In this document: positions 8,122 to 16,476 of the stretch, piece by piece
Layout of the letters: the number at the start of each line of letters is the position of its first letter
Numbering within the stretch: the stretch's first letter is position 1
DNA from: Microbulbifer variabilis ATCC 700307
Lineage (GTDB): Bacteria; Pseudomonadota; Gammaproteobacteria; Pseudomonadales; Cellvibrionaceae
Reading direction: 5' to 3'
NCBI RefSeq assembly: GCF_000380565.1
Contig: NZ_AQYJ01000024.1
Coordinates: 186,001-250,000, forward strand
DNA length: 64,000 nt
Notes under the pieces: model-generated
The model's database searches: none
Told to the model about the DNA's origin: nothing
What the model saw: only the letters and a program-made list of their open reading frames with translations
Made by a program: the position numbers and the translations under genes

Positions 8122-8601
8122 TCAATTCCAGGGGTTCCCATCAATAAATCGATTTCTTCCACCGTAGAGCATTTTTGCATTTCCGTTTGCACGAAAATCA
8201 ACGTCTCCCCTATAAATTAGTTCTCGATATGGGCTGCTGGAGCTAACGGCATAATCCTCAAGTTCAACGCCTTGCTTGAATATAAAAATAAACATATGAG
8301 TGGCACTATTTTTATATCTATCTTCTGAGAAAAAAAGAAGGGTGTGGGCATCGCTTGGGCTAAAGCACTGTGTTGAAGGCGTTAAATAAACTCCAGTTTT
8401 AGCAGACAGACCCCGGCGTGTCCTGTCTGGGGTTCCTTTAATAAATTTGTCTATCATTAAGATCTGATTAAACCCAGCTTGACTTGTGTAGTGAATATAT
8501 ATTGGGTTTCCCCCTTCGGATCCTCTATTCATAAGAACGTCTACTAAAGGCGAGGCTCCTCCAGTTGGATAAATTTTGTTTCCTATGGGATTGTTTGGCA
8601 T
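8122..8601 (-). CDS. Stand-alone ADP-ribosyltransferase-like (HYD1-type) protein
   Basis: The 159-residue protein has a good ribosome binding site (aaggaga, then taaac, ATG). The pattern IYIHYTSQAGFNQIL (H37, Y38), TGVYLTP (Y72) and RELIYRGDVDF (E127, D133) matches the ADP-ribosyltransferase fold of polymorphic-toxin tips with a His-Tyr-Asp/Glu triad, closest in style to the Tox-ART-HYD1 class. Such domains transfer ADP-ribose from NAD+ to a target. There is no signal peptide and no RHS or other delivery domain attached. It could be an orphan toxin tip left after rearrangement or an intracellular effector. No immunity gene is evident beside it. After its stop another frame stays open and protein-like to 8016, so a frameshifted longer version is possible. 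The fold call is moderate, the target unknown. Confidence 0.55.
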   Translation of the reverse strand: MPNNPIGNKIYPTGGASPLVDVLMNRGSEGGNPIYIHYTSQAGFNQILMIDKFIKGTPDRTRRGLSAKTGVYLTPSTQCFSPSDAHTLLFFSEDRYKNSATHMFIFIFKQGVELEDYAVSSSSPYRELIYRGDVDFRANGNAKMLYGGRNRFIDGNPWN

Positions 8602-8754
8602 GTTTATCTCCTTGTGTGATTTTTATATTTGGAAAGAAGATAAAATAACTGGATAGGGTAGTAAAGTTTGAGCTTAACTACTTTCAAAAAATTATTTTGA
8701 CCAACAGAGGGTCCCTTGGTTAAGGGGTTAATATTTTTTAAACTTAGAACTGGC

Positions 8755-9774
8755 TCAGTTTTTTGGTATTCCCTGATCCAAGAACCCAGCATCGACACCA
8801 AACCAAAAGCTTCCATCTTTGTTGTCGAAATACATATATCGAATGTTTCCTCCACTGGGTACGGTAGTTTGGCTGACAAATTTTTGTGTTTCTATATCAA
8901 AAGCAAAGATGATGTTAGGAATATCGCCGGTGTCTGCTACCCATAGCCGGCCTTTGTTATCCATTGCGGTTCCGTAGGGGCGAGGGTTTTCAGTGGGGAG
9001 CTTCCACTCCTTGAATTCTTTTGTGCTGGGCGTATATCTGCCAAGATAGCCTTCTGGATAGTCTACGTACCAGATATTGTCGGAGGTATCGATTTCCAGC
9101 CTACGAGGCCGAGCGTTCGGCCGGGGAATTGAGATTTCGTTTACCGCCATGGTTTTAGGGTCTACCCAAGCTAATTTATTCGTACCAAATAGGGCAACCC
9201 AGGGGCGATTTTGTGAATCTACCTTGATTCCGTAAGGACGTGCGTTGGCCGTTTGAGGTGTGGCTATTTTCACTTCTCCACTATTGACATCCAATATGCC
9301 TATGCGGTTGCTCTGCTGGGCTGTAAACCAGATGTTGCCATCATGGTTGAAAACCAGTGTATGTGGATCATTTACGCCTTTAGGCATTGCGTATTGAGTG
9401 ATTTTACCTGTCTCTGCATTCATACGCCCAATGTGAGCATTGCGGTTGCCTGCATACCAGATCATATCCTGTTTATCCACTATCAGATTATGAGGGTGTG
9501 TTCCTTCAGGAACCTCGAATTTTTTAAATTGCTGATCGGATGGGGTAAATCGACCGATATAGTTGCCGGCCTGCCCACAGAACCAAACTTGCTGTTTGTT
9601 ATCCACATGGGGGTCTCTGGGCAGCCCCTGCCAGGGTACTTTCCACTCATTTAACTTGAGCCTGTCTGGCAGTTTATTTTCTTGTACCTCAGAAGTTAAT
9701 GGAGTAGATAAGAAATAAATGGCGCAGATAGCGATTTTTAGTGACAGCGTATGAAGTTTTGGGTAGATATTCAT
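8755..9774 (-). CDS. Secreted Vgb-like (virginiamycin B lyase-type) beta-propeller protein
   Basis: The 339-residue product begins with a hydrophobic signal segment (LSLKIAICAIYFLSTPLTS). After it come repeated blades of the type PH..(V/F)D..(G/N).IW(F/Y)..., for example HNLIVDKQDMIWYAGN, HTLVFNHDGNIWFTAQ and RRLEIDTSDNIWYVDY. This is the six- or seven-bladed propeller seen in streptogramin B lyase (Vgb) and the related periplasmic family. True Vgb enzymes linearise type B streptogramins, but many homologues have other or unknown substrates and most are not resistance proteins. The predicted periplasmic location argues against a plain resistance role. It is transcribed toward the ART-like gene, 153 bases away. 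Confidence 0.75.
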   Translation of the reverse strand: MNIYPKLHTLSLKIAICAIYFLSTPLTSEVQENKLPDRLKLNEWKVPWQGLPRDPHVDNKQQVWFCGQAGNYIGRFTPSDQQFKKFEVPEGTHPHNLIVDKQDMIWYAGNRNAHIGRMNAETGKITQYAMPKGVNDPHTLVFNHDGNIWFTAQQSNRIGILDVNSGEVKIATPQTANARPYGIKVDSQNRPWVALFGTNKLAWVDPKTMAVNEISIPRPNARPRRLEIDTSDNIWYVDYPEGYLGRYTPSTKEFKEWKLPTENPRPYGTAMDNKGRLWVADTGDIPNIIFAFDIETQKFVSQTTVPSGGNIRYMYFDNKDGSFWFGVDAGFLDQGIPKN

Positions 9775-10178
9775 ATGCCAGTTCCAATGATTAAGCCGTC
9801 AAGGAGAATTTATGTGTTTATACCCTAGCATGGAAATATATGTGAGCTGAGTCCTGGTCAAAGCATAGGTGATAATTGGTGCTCATTTATAAAGGTTTAC
9901 AAAATCGATATTTCGCAGAAGAGCGGTTTCAAACAGCCAGTTAGATGTCAGGAATATAATCGGTACACCCAATTATATTCACGAGGAGAGACTAAAGTTC
10001 CAGAGTTCCATTTGGCGAGTTCTTGTTGAGTTTGTGGGGCTCAATTGAGAGGAGTCTTGTTTTTACAGCTGAGTAGAATTAACAGGCGGTTTTTCGGTAC
10101 CTGGCAGTCATATTACCCTCAATTTACACGTCAACGTGGTATAGCGTATATTGCTGCCCTTATTGTAGGAGTCCCGCC
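9775..10178. other. Divergent intergenic region, propeller gene / MFS gene
   Basis: No gene is seen in this 404-base stretch. It should carry the divergent promoters of the propeller gene (minus) and the MFS gene (plus); a candidate for the latter is listed separately. Confidence 0.5.
10123..10152 (+). promoter_or_regulatory. Candidate sigma-70 promoter of the MFS gene
   Basis: TTTACA at 10123-10128 and TATATT at 10147-10152 are separated by 18 bases and lie about 27 bases before the MFS start codon. The spacing and boxes fit a sigma-70 promoter, but one assigned only by eye. Confidence 0.4.
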
Positions 10179-11360
10179 ATGTTACAACGCCTCCGTCGAC
10201 CGGAAATTCTGCTGTTAGTCCTTGCAGCCTCAATGCCACTGTCTTTTTCTGTCTGGAATACTCTCCTTAATAACTTTGTGATAGCCAAGGCTTCATTTAC
10301 CGGAGCTGATATTGGCCTGTTACAGAGTGTCAGGGAAATACCCGGGTTCCTGGCGTTTACAGTGATATTTGTATTGCTACTTATCCGGGAGCAGCGCTTA
10401 GCACTTCTCTCACTTGTAGCGACCGGGATTGGCGTGATGCTGACCGGTTTTTTTCCATCTCTCACAGGTTTATTACTCACGACATTATTGATGTCGATCG
10501 GCTTTCATTTCTATGAAACCCTGCAAACCTCTCTGGCTTTGCAGTGGTTTCCAAAGAAGACTTCGGCAATCTGGATGGGGCGTATGGCCGCTGCAGGTTC
10601 ATTTGCAGCGCTTCTAGCCTATGGTCTGGTTTGGTGTCTGATGGACTTTGCCGGTTTAGACTACTCGTGGGTTTATATGATCGGCGGTGGCGTCACTGTT
10701 CTTATTGCTTTGGCTGCCTGGGTACTTTTCCCGCAGTTTCCTCAACCCCATAGTCAGCGCAAGCAATTAGTGCTACGTAAGCGCTACTGGCTTTATTATG
10801 CGTTAACGATGATGAGCGGCGCGCGACGACAAATCTTTATTGTCTTTGCCGGTTTTCTAATGGTGGAAAAATTTGGTTATAGTGTTGGCGAAATTGCTGC
10901 GCTCTATACAGTAAACCACCTGCTCAATTTATATATCGCGCCAAAAATCGGTCAGTTTATCGTAAGGTTTGGAGAGCGCCGTATCCTTACTTTGGAATAT
11001 ATCGGTTTGATACTGGTTTTTGCCGGTTATGCTTTAGTGGAGAGTGCGATAGTAGCTGCGGCGCTCTATATTATTGATCATCTGTTCTTCTCTATGGCCA
11101 TTGCAATCAAAACTTACTTCCAAAAGATTGTGGATGAGCGTGATATCGCCGCATCTGCGGGTGTTAGTTTCACTATTAATCACGTTGCAGCGGTTATTAT
11201 TCCGGTTCTATTCGGCCTGCTCTGGCTGACCTCTCCTGCTATGGTGTTCTTTGCCGGATCTTTGATGGCCCTGGTCTCTCTTGGTTTGGCCCAACTAGTG
11301 CCGGAGCAACCTGGACCAGGCAATGAAGCGCGCCTGGGGCAGGGGGTGGCTGCAACTTAG
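10179..11360 (+). CDS. Major facilitator superfamily transporter
   Basis: The 393-residue protein is hydrophobic throughout, with about 12 membrane segments in two halves joined by a basic loop (FPQFPQPHSQRKQLVLRKRY). An MFS-like charged stretch is visible near MGRMAAAGS. It starts at ATG 10179 with ggagtcccgcc ahead of it. MFS proteins exchange small solutes using the proton gradient; the substrate cannot be told from the sequence. It is monocistronic in appearance: the next gene on the same strand starts 50 bases later and encodes an exported hydrolase. Confidence 0.8.
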   Translation: MLQRLRRPEILLLVLAASMPLSFSVWNTLLNNFVIAKASFTGADIGLLQSVREIPGFLAFTVIFVLLLIREQRLALLSLVATGIGVMLTGFFPSLTGLLLTTLLMSIGFHFYETLQTSLALQWFPKKTSAIWMGRMAAAGSFAALLAYGLVWCLMDFAGLDYSWVYMIGGGVTVLIALAAWVLFPQFPQPHSQRKQLVLRKRYWLYYALTMMSGARRQIFIVFAGFLMVEKFGYSVGEIAALYTVNHLLNLYIAPKIGQFIVRFGERRILTLEYIGLILVFAGYALVESAIVAAALYIIDHLFFSMAIAIKTYFQKIVDERDIAASAGVSFTINHVAAVIIPVLFGLLWLTSPAMVFFAGSLMALVSLGLAQLVPEQPGPGNEARLGQGVAAT

Positions 11361-11410
11361 CAGCTCCCTACTAATTCTAGGTCGGGAATTTTAATAAATA
11401 GGAATTCTAT

Positions 11411-12217
11411 ATGCGTGTAGCTCTCTTAATAATGATATTTACTCTGCCGCTAAGTACATTTGTAAATTCAGAGACAATCTCTGTTGGTGAATATCATATT
11501 GAATATGAGATCAAAGGCTCTGGTGAGGCCACCTTGTTTCTCGAAGCCGGGGGTTCGGCCGGGATGCAGGATTGGGATTCCATCTATGATGACTTGGCGA
11601 AGCATGCACGAGTAATACGTTATTCTCGTGTGGGCAACGGAAAATCAACGGCCATTAAGAAGCATTTTAGCTCTGAGGATTATGCTCAAGGGGCCAGGGC
11701 TTTATTGGCGGCTTTGGGGGTTAAAGAGAAAGTTACTTATATTGCGCACTCCTATGGTGCTCATGTAGCCCGAACTTTTGCCGCACGGTATCCTGAAAGA
11801 ATGGCAGCGTTGATGCTGATAGAGCCTTCTTCCGAGCATGATGTGGATATTATGCGATCGCTGAATTTGGAGTTGGCCGAAGAGCAAATTGCTCAGGTAA
11901 AACTGGATGATATGAAGAACGGCATGTCGAATCAGTACCTGGACTTTTGGTCTAAACGCCCTTTACCTGATTATCCACAAATCCCCGATATACCCGTCAC
12001 AGTAATTGCCTCCATTAAAAAGTATGATAACCCTCCTCTTCTTTTCTTTACTGATGAGGCCCGGGATAGGTGGGGGGAATTACATTCAAATTGGGCCAAA
12101 GCGTTTCCACGGGGTAAAGCTGTTTTGACTGAGAAGAGCTATCACTATCCTCAAAATGATGAGCCCGAAATGGTGGTGAAAGAAGTACTAGCGCTGATTT
12201 CCAGAGGTTATAAATAA
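11411..12217 (+). CDS. Exported alpha/beta-hydrolase fold protein
   Basis: The 268-residue product starts with a signal peptide (MRVALLIMIFTLPLSTFVNS). The alpha/beta-hydrolase pattern is clear: an oxyanion region FLEAGGSAGMQDW, the nucleophile elbow YIAHSYGAH with Ser114, and a C-terminal histidine in SYHYPQNDEPE. LMLIEPSSEHD supplies the strand preceding the acid region. Such enzymes cut ester or amide bonds; the substrate is unknown. It follows the MFS gene on the same strand and is followed by an exported S41 protease, separated by a terminator-like hairpin. Confidence 0.78.
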   Translation: MRVALLIMIFTLPLSTFVNSETISVGEYHIEYEIKGSGEATLFLEAGGSAGMQDWDSIYDDLAKHARVIRYSRVGNGKSTAIKKHFSSEDYAQGARALLAALGVKEKVTYIAHSYGAHVARTFAARYPERMAALMLIEPSSEHDVDIMRSLNLELAEEQIAQVKLDDMKNGMSNQYLDFWSKRPLPDYPQIPDIPVTVIASIKKYDNPPLLFFTDEARDRWGELHSNWAKAFPRGKAVLTEKSYHYPQNDEPEMVVKEVLALISRGYK

Positions 12218-12331
12218 CAGATAAGGATAAATAGGAGGCAAATAAGATCATTTCATACCACTGGTTTCGACAAATTGTTGCCTTGTTAAGTTAGTCTACA
12301 TTTACCAACTTTTCTAAATGTATAAAATGGG

Positions 12332-12357
12332 AACCCTAATAAATTTAGGGTTTTTAT
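12332..12357 (+). terminator. Terminator-like hairpin directly before the S41 protease start
   Basis: The stem aaccctaa / ttagggtt (8 bp) has the 5-base loop taaat (12340-12344) and is followed by tttatt. It has the form of a rho-independent terminator for the upstream hydrolase gene. It ends only about six bases before the GTG start of the next gene, so it could also act on that gene's translation or transcription. Confidence 0.6.
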
Positions 12358-12358
12358 T

Positions 12359-13735
12359 GTGCTTAAAAAGATTGCTCTGGCCTTTTCAATTGCTGTTACC
12401 ACCACCAGCTCTGTATACGCAGATAACGTTAATGAGGTAACAGAAAATTTATCCGATGCAGAAAAACTGTATGGTTTATCTCTCTACTGGAAAGAGGTTA
12501 GCTATAACTTCGCTTTCTTCGATCAGGTTCCTGAACTGGACTTTGATGCAAGGTATCAGGAATTTATTCCGCGGGTTTTGGCTACAGAAAACACTTATGA
12601 GTATTATCGTGAGCTAAAGCGGCTTAATGCACTCCTGCAAGATGGCCATACCAATATTTATTACCCTAAAGGTATGTCAGCCAAGTACCTGGATTGGCCT
12701 GCTGTTCGCTTGGCCGAAGCTGGCCATCAAGCAATAGTTACGGGGGTCGAGAAGGGGGTGGAGTCCGTGATTCCACTTGGCTCTGTTGTCGTTTCGGTAA
12801 ATGGGCAGGATCTTCAAACCTATTTAAAGGAGCAGGTAATGCCTTATATTGCCAGCTCGACCCAGCATATTCTCTGGAGTACTGCGGTTCGGGATGCCTT
12901 GGATGGTAAACCGGATACCACGGCAGAATTCACTATTGAGACTCCAGACGGCAAAGTGAAAGAGGTTCAGGTTAAACGGGATGCGCGTGGGAGGAAGATT
13001 GATTACATCTCTATTACACAACCTCAGTCGAATGGCGAGCCATTTGAGCTTAAGTGGCTTGATGATGATATAGCCTATGTAGCTTTAAATACTTTTGAGA
13101 AACAGGAGGTTGTTGATCAGTTTAAATCTCACCACGATGAGATTGTTAAGTCCAAAGGGTTGATTATTGATCTGCGCTTTAATAATGGAGGTAACTCTGC
13201 TTATGCCGGAGAGATAATCTCTTACTTGGCTGATCGTATTTTACAGGGTTCTGTTTGGAAAACTCCCAAACATATTGCGGCTTATAAAGCTTGGGGATCA
13301 TTTGCCAATCAGTTCGAGCAATTAGAGAAGTATCGCCCCTATGCAGAAGGCACTATATGGGAGTTTGGTGAAGACTCCGGGGATATAGTTGAGCCCAAAT
13401 TGGATAGTAACCACATAGTGCCAACCTATGTGTTGATCGGCCGAAATACCGTTTCAGCAGCTGAGGACTTCCTGGTATATGCAGATTCTCTCGAACATTT
13501 TACTACTGTGGGTGAGCCAACTTATGGCAGCACGGGGCAACCTATGTTCGTGGACCTCCCAGGAGGTGGTACTTTCAGGGTGTGTACCAAGCGGGATACC
13601 TTCCCCGATGGCAGGGAGTTTGTTGGCTATGGTATTAAGCCGGATATCCTGGTTGAGAGTACGCTGGATACGGTGCGCTCTGATAAGGACGAAGTACTCG
13701 AGAGAGCGCTGAACGAGCTTAGGGTTAAGCTTTAA
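12359..13735 (+). CDS. Exported S41-family (C-terminal processing-type) peptidase
   Basis: The 458-residue protein begins at a GTG with a signal peptide (MLKKIALAFSIAVTTTSSVYA). An N-terminal helical part is followed by a PDZ-like segment (VIPLGSVVVSVNGQDLQTYL) and the S41 catalytic domain. Seen in the latter are KGLIIDLRFNNGGNS and NTVSAAEDF with Ser366 as the probable nucleophile, then YGSTGQP. This matches tail-specific proteases that use a Ser-Lys or Ser-His-Glu set. It probably acts in the periplasm on unfolded or tagged proteins or peptides. No clear ribosome binding site precedes the start, and no other in-frame start exists before the upstream stop at 12323. Confidence 0.82.
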   Translation: MLKKIALAFSIAVTTTSSVYADNVNEVTENLSDAEKLYGLSLYWKEVSYNFAFFDQVPELDFDARYQEFIPRVLATENTYEYYRELKRLNALLQDGHTNIYYPKGMSAKYLDWPAVRLAEAGHQAIVTGVEKGVESVIPLGSVVVSVNGQDLQTYLKEQVMPYIASSTQHILWSTAVRDALDGKPDTTAEFTIETPDGKVKEVQVKRDARGRKIDYISITQPQSNGEPFELKWLDDDIAYVALNTFEKQEVVDQFKSHHDEIVKSKGLIIDLRFNNGGNSAYAGEIISYLADRILQGSVWKTPKHIAAYKAWGSFANQFEQLEKYRPYAEGTIWEFGEDSGDIVEPKLDSNHIVPTYVLIGRNTVSAAEDFLVYADSLEHFTTVGEPTYGSTGQPMFVDLPGGGTFRVCTKRDTFPDGREFVGYGIKPDILVESTLDTVRSDKDEVLERALNELRVKL

Positions 13736-14153
13736 TTCCTCCCTGATATGAGCTGGCTCGCGATTATCGATTCCGTTCGACGGTCAGGTTCCTCCCATGT
13801 ATTTAAGGGAGCCCCTTGCTGTTGTGGATACTGTGCGTCATAGATTTTGAAGGTGCCTGCAACAGGGGCTTTTATCAGAAGGTGCCATTATTGGCTATTT
13901 CCCGTTTCTATGGGGGTCTGAAGCCACTATTGGCACTGCTGTCTTGAAAACAGTCTCTATAATCGATTAGTTTTTGCTTTAAGGCATTTACAACAGGCTT
14001 TGTTTGCCTGTTGGCTCGCTTACCTGTTTAATGCTGGCTTTGGTTTCCGGCGACGGCGGGAAAGCGTTTGTCATCGTTAGTGCGCCGATAAAGTGGTACG
14101 TTAGGGTATCTCTGAAAATTAAGTAACTATAAAAGTAGCTAGGAGTTGTACTT
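13736..14153. other. Intergenic region upstream of the SapC-family gene
   Basis: No gene is seen. An imperfect long-range inverted repeat (gccccttgctgttg near 13810 and caacaggggc near 13860) could form a structured leader or terminator. The SapC gene has a strong binding site (aggag) before its ATG. A sigma-70 promoter cannot be placed with confidence. Confidence 0.4.
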
Positions 14154-14861
14154 ATGGCACAGATTAAAGCTTTGGATAAAAAGGCACATGCCAACCTGAA
14201 ACTCACCCAAGACATTACTTTTGACCATGTCAGCGGCAACCACATTCTGCCTTTGGTAGTTCAAGAGATTGTTCAGGCGGCCCAGAGCTACCCGATCCTG
14301 TTTGTGAAAGATCAGAATACTGAGCAGTTTAAAGTGGTTGCCTTAACTGGTCTGCGTCCGGGGGAGAACCTGTTCTCCGGCTCTGAAGGTTGGAATGGCA
14401 GCTATGTTCCTTTGCAAGTTCGCACCTACCCGTTCGTGCTGGTGAAAAATCCGGAAAATGCCGATCAGGCGGTTCTCTGTATCGATGAAGATTCCAATAT
14501 GCTGAGTGAGTCTGAAGGTGAGCCGTTGTTTGATGGTGAAGGTGAGCAGACTGACTACCTGAAAAACCGTGCCCAGGCAGTGATTGAAACTGCCCAGCGT
14601 GTAGCGGTTACCGAGTCGTTTATTGAGTTCCTGGTGTCTAAAGACCTGTTGACCCAGAAAAAACTGACTTTGCGTGTGAGCGAAGATGATAAGCCTTACG
14701 ATCTGACTGGTTTCTTCGTGGTTGATGAGGAGAAGCTGAACAATCTGTCTGATGAGGACTTCCTTGAGTTGCGTAAGCGCGGTGCTTTGCCGGCTATCTA
14801 CGCTTCTATGATGTCCTCCATGCAGGTTCAAAGCCTGATTCGCCGGAAGCGTCTGAACTGA
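14154..14861 (+). CDS. SapC-family protein
   Basis: The 235-residue protein matches the SapC family (named after a Campylobacter S-layer-linked gene): an N-terminal HLPL/ILPLV-type opening (HILPLVVQEIVQAAQSYPI), then FVKDQNTEQFKVVALTGLRPGENLF, the aromatic turn WNGSYVPLQVRTYPFVLV, and LCIDEDS. A C-terminal helical part ends in LIRRKRLN. There is no signal peptide or membrane segment. In marine gammaproteobacteria such genes often accompany TonB receptors and tryptophan-halogenase-like genes; none lie here. The biochemical role is not established. A G+C-rich stem-loop follows the stop. Confidence 0.85.
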   Translation: MAQIKALDKKAHANLKLTQDITFDHVSGNHILPLVVQEIVQAAQSYPILFVKDQNTEQFKVVALTGLRPGENLFSGSEGWNGSYVPLQVRTYPFVLVKNPENADQAVLCIDEDSNMLSESEGEPLFDGEGEQTDYLKNRAQAVIETAQRVAVTESFIEFLVSKDLLTQKKLTLRVSEDDKPYDLTGFFVVDEEKLNNLSDEDFLELRKRGALPAIYASMMSSMQVQSLIRRKRLN

Positions 14862-14868
14862 TCCTGTT

Positions 14869-14896
14869 CCGCCCGGCAGCTGTGGTTGTCGGGCGG
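14869..14896 (+). terminator. Stem-loop after the SapC-family gene
   Basis: The arms ccgcccggca and tgtcgggcgg form a 10-bp stem with one G-U pair and an 8-base loop, seven bases after the stop codon. No U-tract follows, so termination would be weak or factor-assisted. Confidence 0.5.
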
Positions 14897-15013
14897 CCTA
14901 TAGTCGTCAGATTTTCGGGATGTAGTTATCAGCATTCTGTATCCCGCCTTGATCCCTTCTCCTTGTCGTACCACTATTAGCGCCCTCTGACGTTTTAGCT
15001 CGCGAATAATAAG

Positions 15014-16087
15014 ATGAAATACCTAGCGCGGCTTTCCCTCCGCTACTGGTTTGCTTGGTTGGCGGTTTTCTACGGGGTGTGGCTATTTCTGATTGTCCAA
15101 GGGGACAATCTGACATTGGCCCTGGAAAACTGGTCTATGGCATTGGCCATGGCGATTGGCAGTTATGCGGCTGGCTCTACGCCGATGGGTGGCGGTACCG
15201 TGGGGTTTCCTGTCTTGGTGCTGCTGTTTGATATGCCGGCCAGCCACGGTCGTGATTTCAGCTTTGCTGTGCAATCCATTGGTATGGTCAGTGCGAGCCT
15301 CTTCATTCTTTGCCGGCAGCAGCAATTGGCATGGTCCATGTTGCGCGGAGCTCTATTGGGGGCACTCCTGACAACACCCGCAGGAATTCTGCTGTTTGCA
15401 CCACTGATTCCCGAGCTGTGGGTAAAACTGTCTTTCGCCGTGCTTTGGGGCAGTTTCGGAATATTTCACTTGTGCCGACTTAGCGAGATCACCGACTGTG
15501 AGCATGCGGGCGACCCTCAGTGCCCAACAGATTTTCGGGTGGGCTTGTTATTGGGGGCCTTTGCAGGTTTCAGTGTTGTGGCAGTCACTGGTGTGGGTGT
15601 GGATATGTTGGTCTATGCAGCTCTGGTGCTGTTGAGTCGCGTAGACCTCAAGGTGGCTATCCCTACTTCGGTAGTGATTATGGCGTTTTGCTCTGTGCTC
15701 GGGGTACTGGTGAAGTCTTTGGTCGGAGACTGGCAGCCGGGTGTATTTGGCAATTGGCTGGCAGCGGCGCCGGTGGTGGCTCTGGGCGCCCCCCTGGGTG
15801 TCTTTGTGGTTGGCCTGATTGGGCGCAAGCCCACGCTTCTGATTGTGGCCTTCCTGTGTGTGGTACAGCTTGGGTGGACCTGTATGTCTGAGGAAGAGGC
15901 TATGCGCGGTTATGGTGGTTGGCTGGTGCTGTTGGCATTACTGATCTGCCTGGCGGGTTTTGAGTGTTTGCGGGCTCTGGGGTTGCGCCGGGAACAGAAC
16001 AGGCAGTTATCGGCTGGCTGTCAGGATCTGGTGGGTGAGCGTGGTTCAGTGGATACCGACCCGGTGCTTGTACAGGGTCTTAAGTAG
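15014..16087 (+). CDS. TSUP-family (TauE/SafE) membrane permease
   Basis: The 357-residue protein has about eight to nine membrane segments and the family's glycine- and proline-rich motif GSYAAGSTPMGGGTVGFPVLVLLFD-like region near residues 50-75. A second half repeats the pattern (FSVVAVTGVGVDMLVYAALVLL; VAIPTSVVIMAF). TSUP proteins are thought to move sulfite, sulfonates or other sulfur-containing or organic anions across the inner membrane. The substrate cannot be told from sequence or neighbours. The hydrophilic C-terminal tail (LRREQNRQLSAGCQDLVGE) is likely cytoplasmic. Confidence 0.8.
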   Translation: MKYLARLSLRYWFAWLAVFYGVWLFLIVQGDNLTLALENWSMALAMAIGSYAAGSTPMGGGTVGFPVLVLLFDMPASHGRDFSFAVQSIGMVSASLFILCRQQQLAWSMLRGALLGALLTTPAGILLFAPLIPELWVKLSFAVLWGSFGIFHLCRLSEITDCEHAGDPQCPTDFRVGLLLGAFAGFSVVAVTGVGVDMLVYAALVLLSRVDLKVAIPTSVVIMAFCSVLGVLVKSLVGDWQPGVFGNWLAAAPVVALGAPLGVFVVGLIGRKPTLLIVAFLCVVQLGWTCMSEEEAMRGYGGWLVLLALLICLAGFECLRALGLRREQNRQLSAGCQDLVGERGSVDTDPVLVQGLK

Positions 16088-16193
16088 TTACTGTTCTAGC
16101 TAGATAGAGGCGAATGGAGCTGTACTCTGAAATCAGCACGCTAGTTTTTGGGTTGCTGCCCTGGACTGGGCCTGAAGAATAAATTTTGGAAGA

Positions 16194-16268
16194 TGGCTGG
16201 GGCGGAAGGATTCGAACCTTCGCATGACGGGATCAAAACCCGCTGCCTTACCGCTTGGCTACGCCCCA
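16194..16268 (-). tRNA. tRNA-Gln (TTG anticodon), copy 1
   Basis: The minus strand begins tggggcgtagccaagcggta and forms a full cloverleaf: acceptor tggggcg/cgcccca, D arm with agccaagcggtaa, anticodon loop ttTTGat on stem cgggt-type pairs, and T arm ggttcgaatcc. The discriminator is G, as usual for tRNA-Gln, and CCA is encoded. The sequence is identical to the second copy at 21512-21586. Confidence 0.95.
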
Positions 16269-16307
16269 GTTTCAAGACCCACAAAGAATAGTCTCTGTGG
16301 TTTGAAA

Positions 16308-16384
<77 letters not shown>

Positions 16385-16476
16385 ATTTCTTTTGTTGCCT
16401 CGGCCTTACCGAGGGCGCGCATTATTAATCGATGGGCTGGGTGTGTCAACACCTTTTTTGTATTCTTTTCAGTTAG

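Noticed and set aside
8038..8220. 60-codon plus-strand frame opposite the ART-like gene end
   Set aside because: Antisense to the supported gene and without features.
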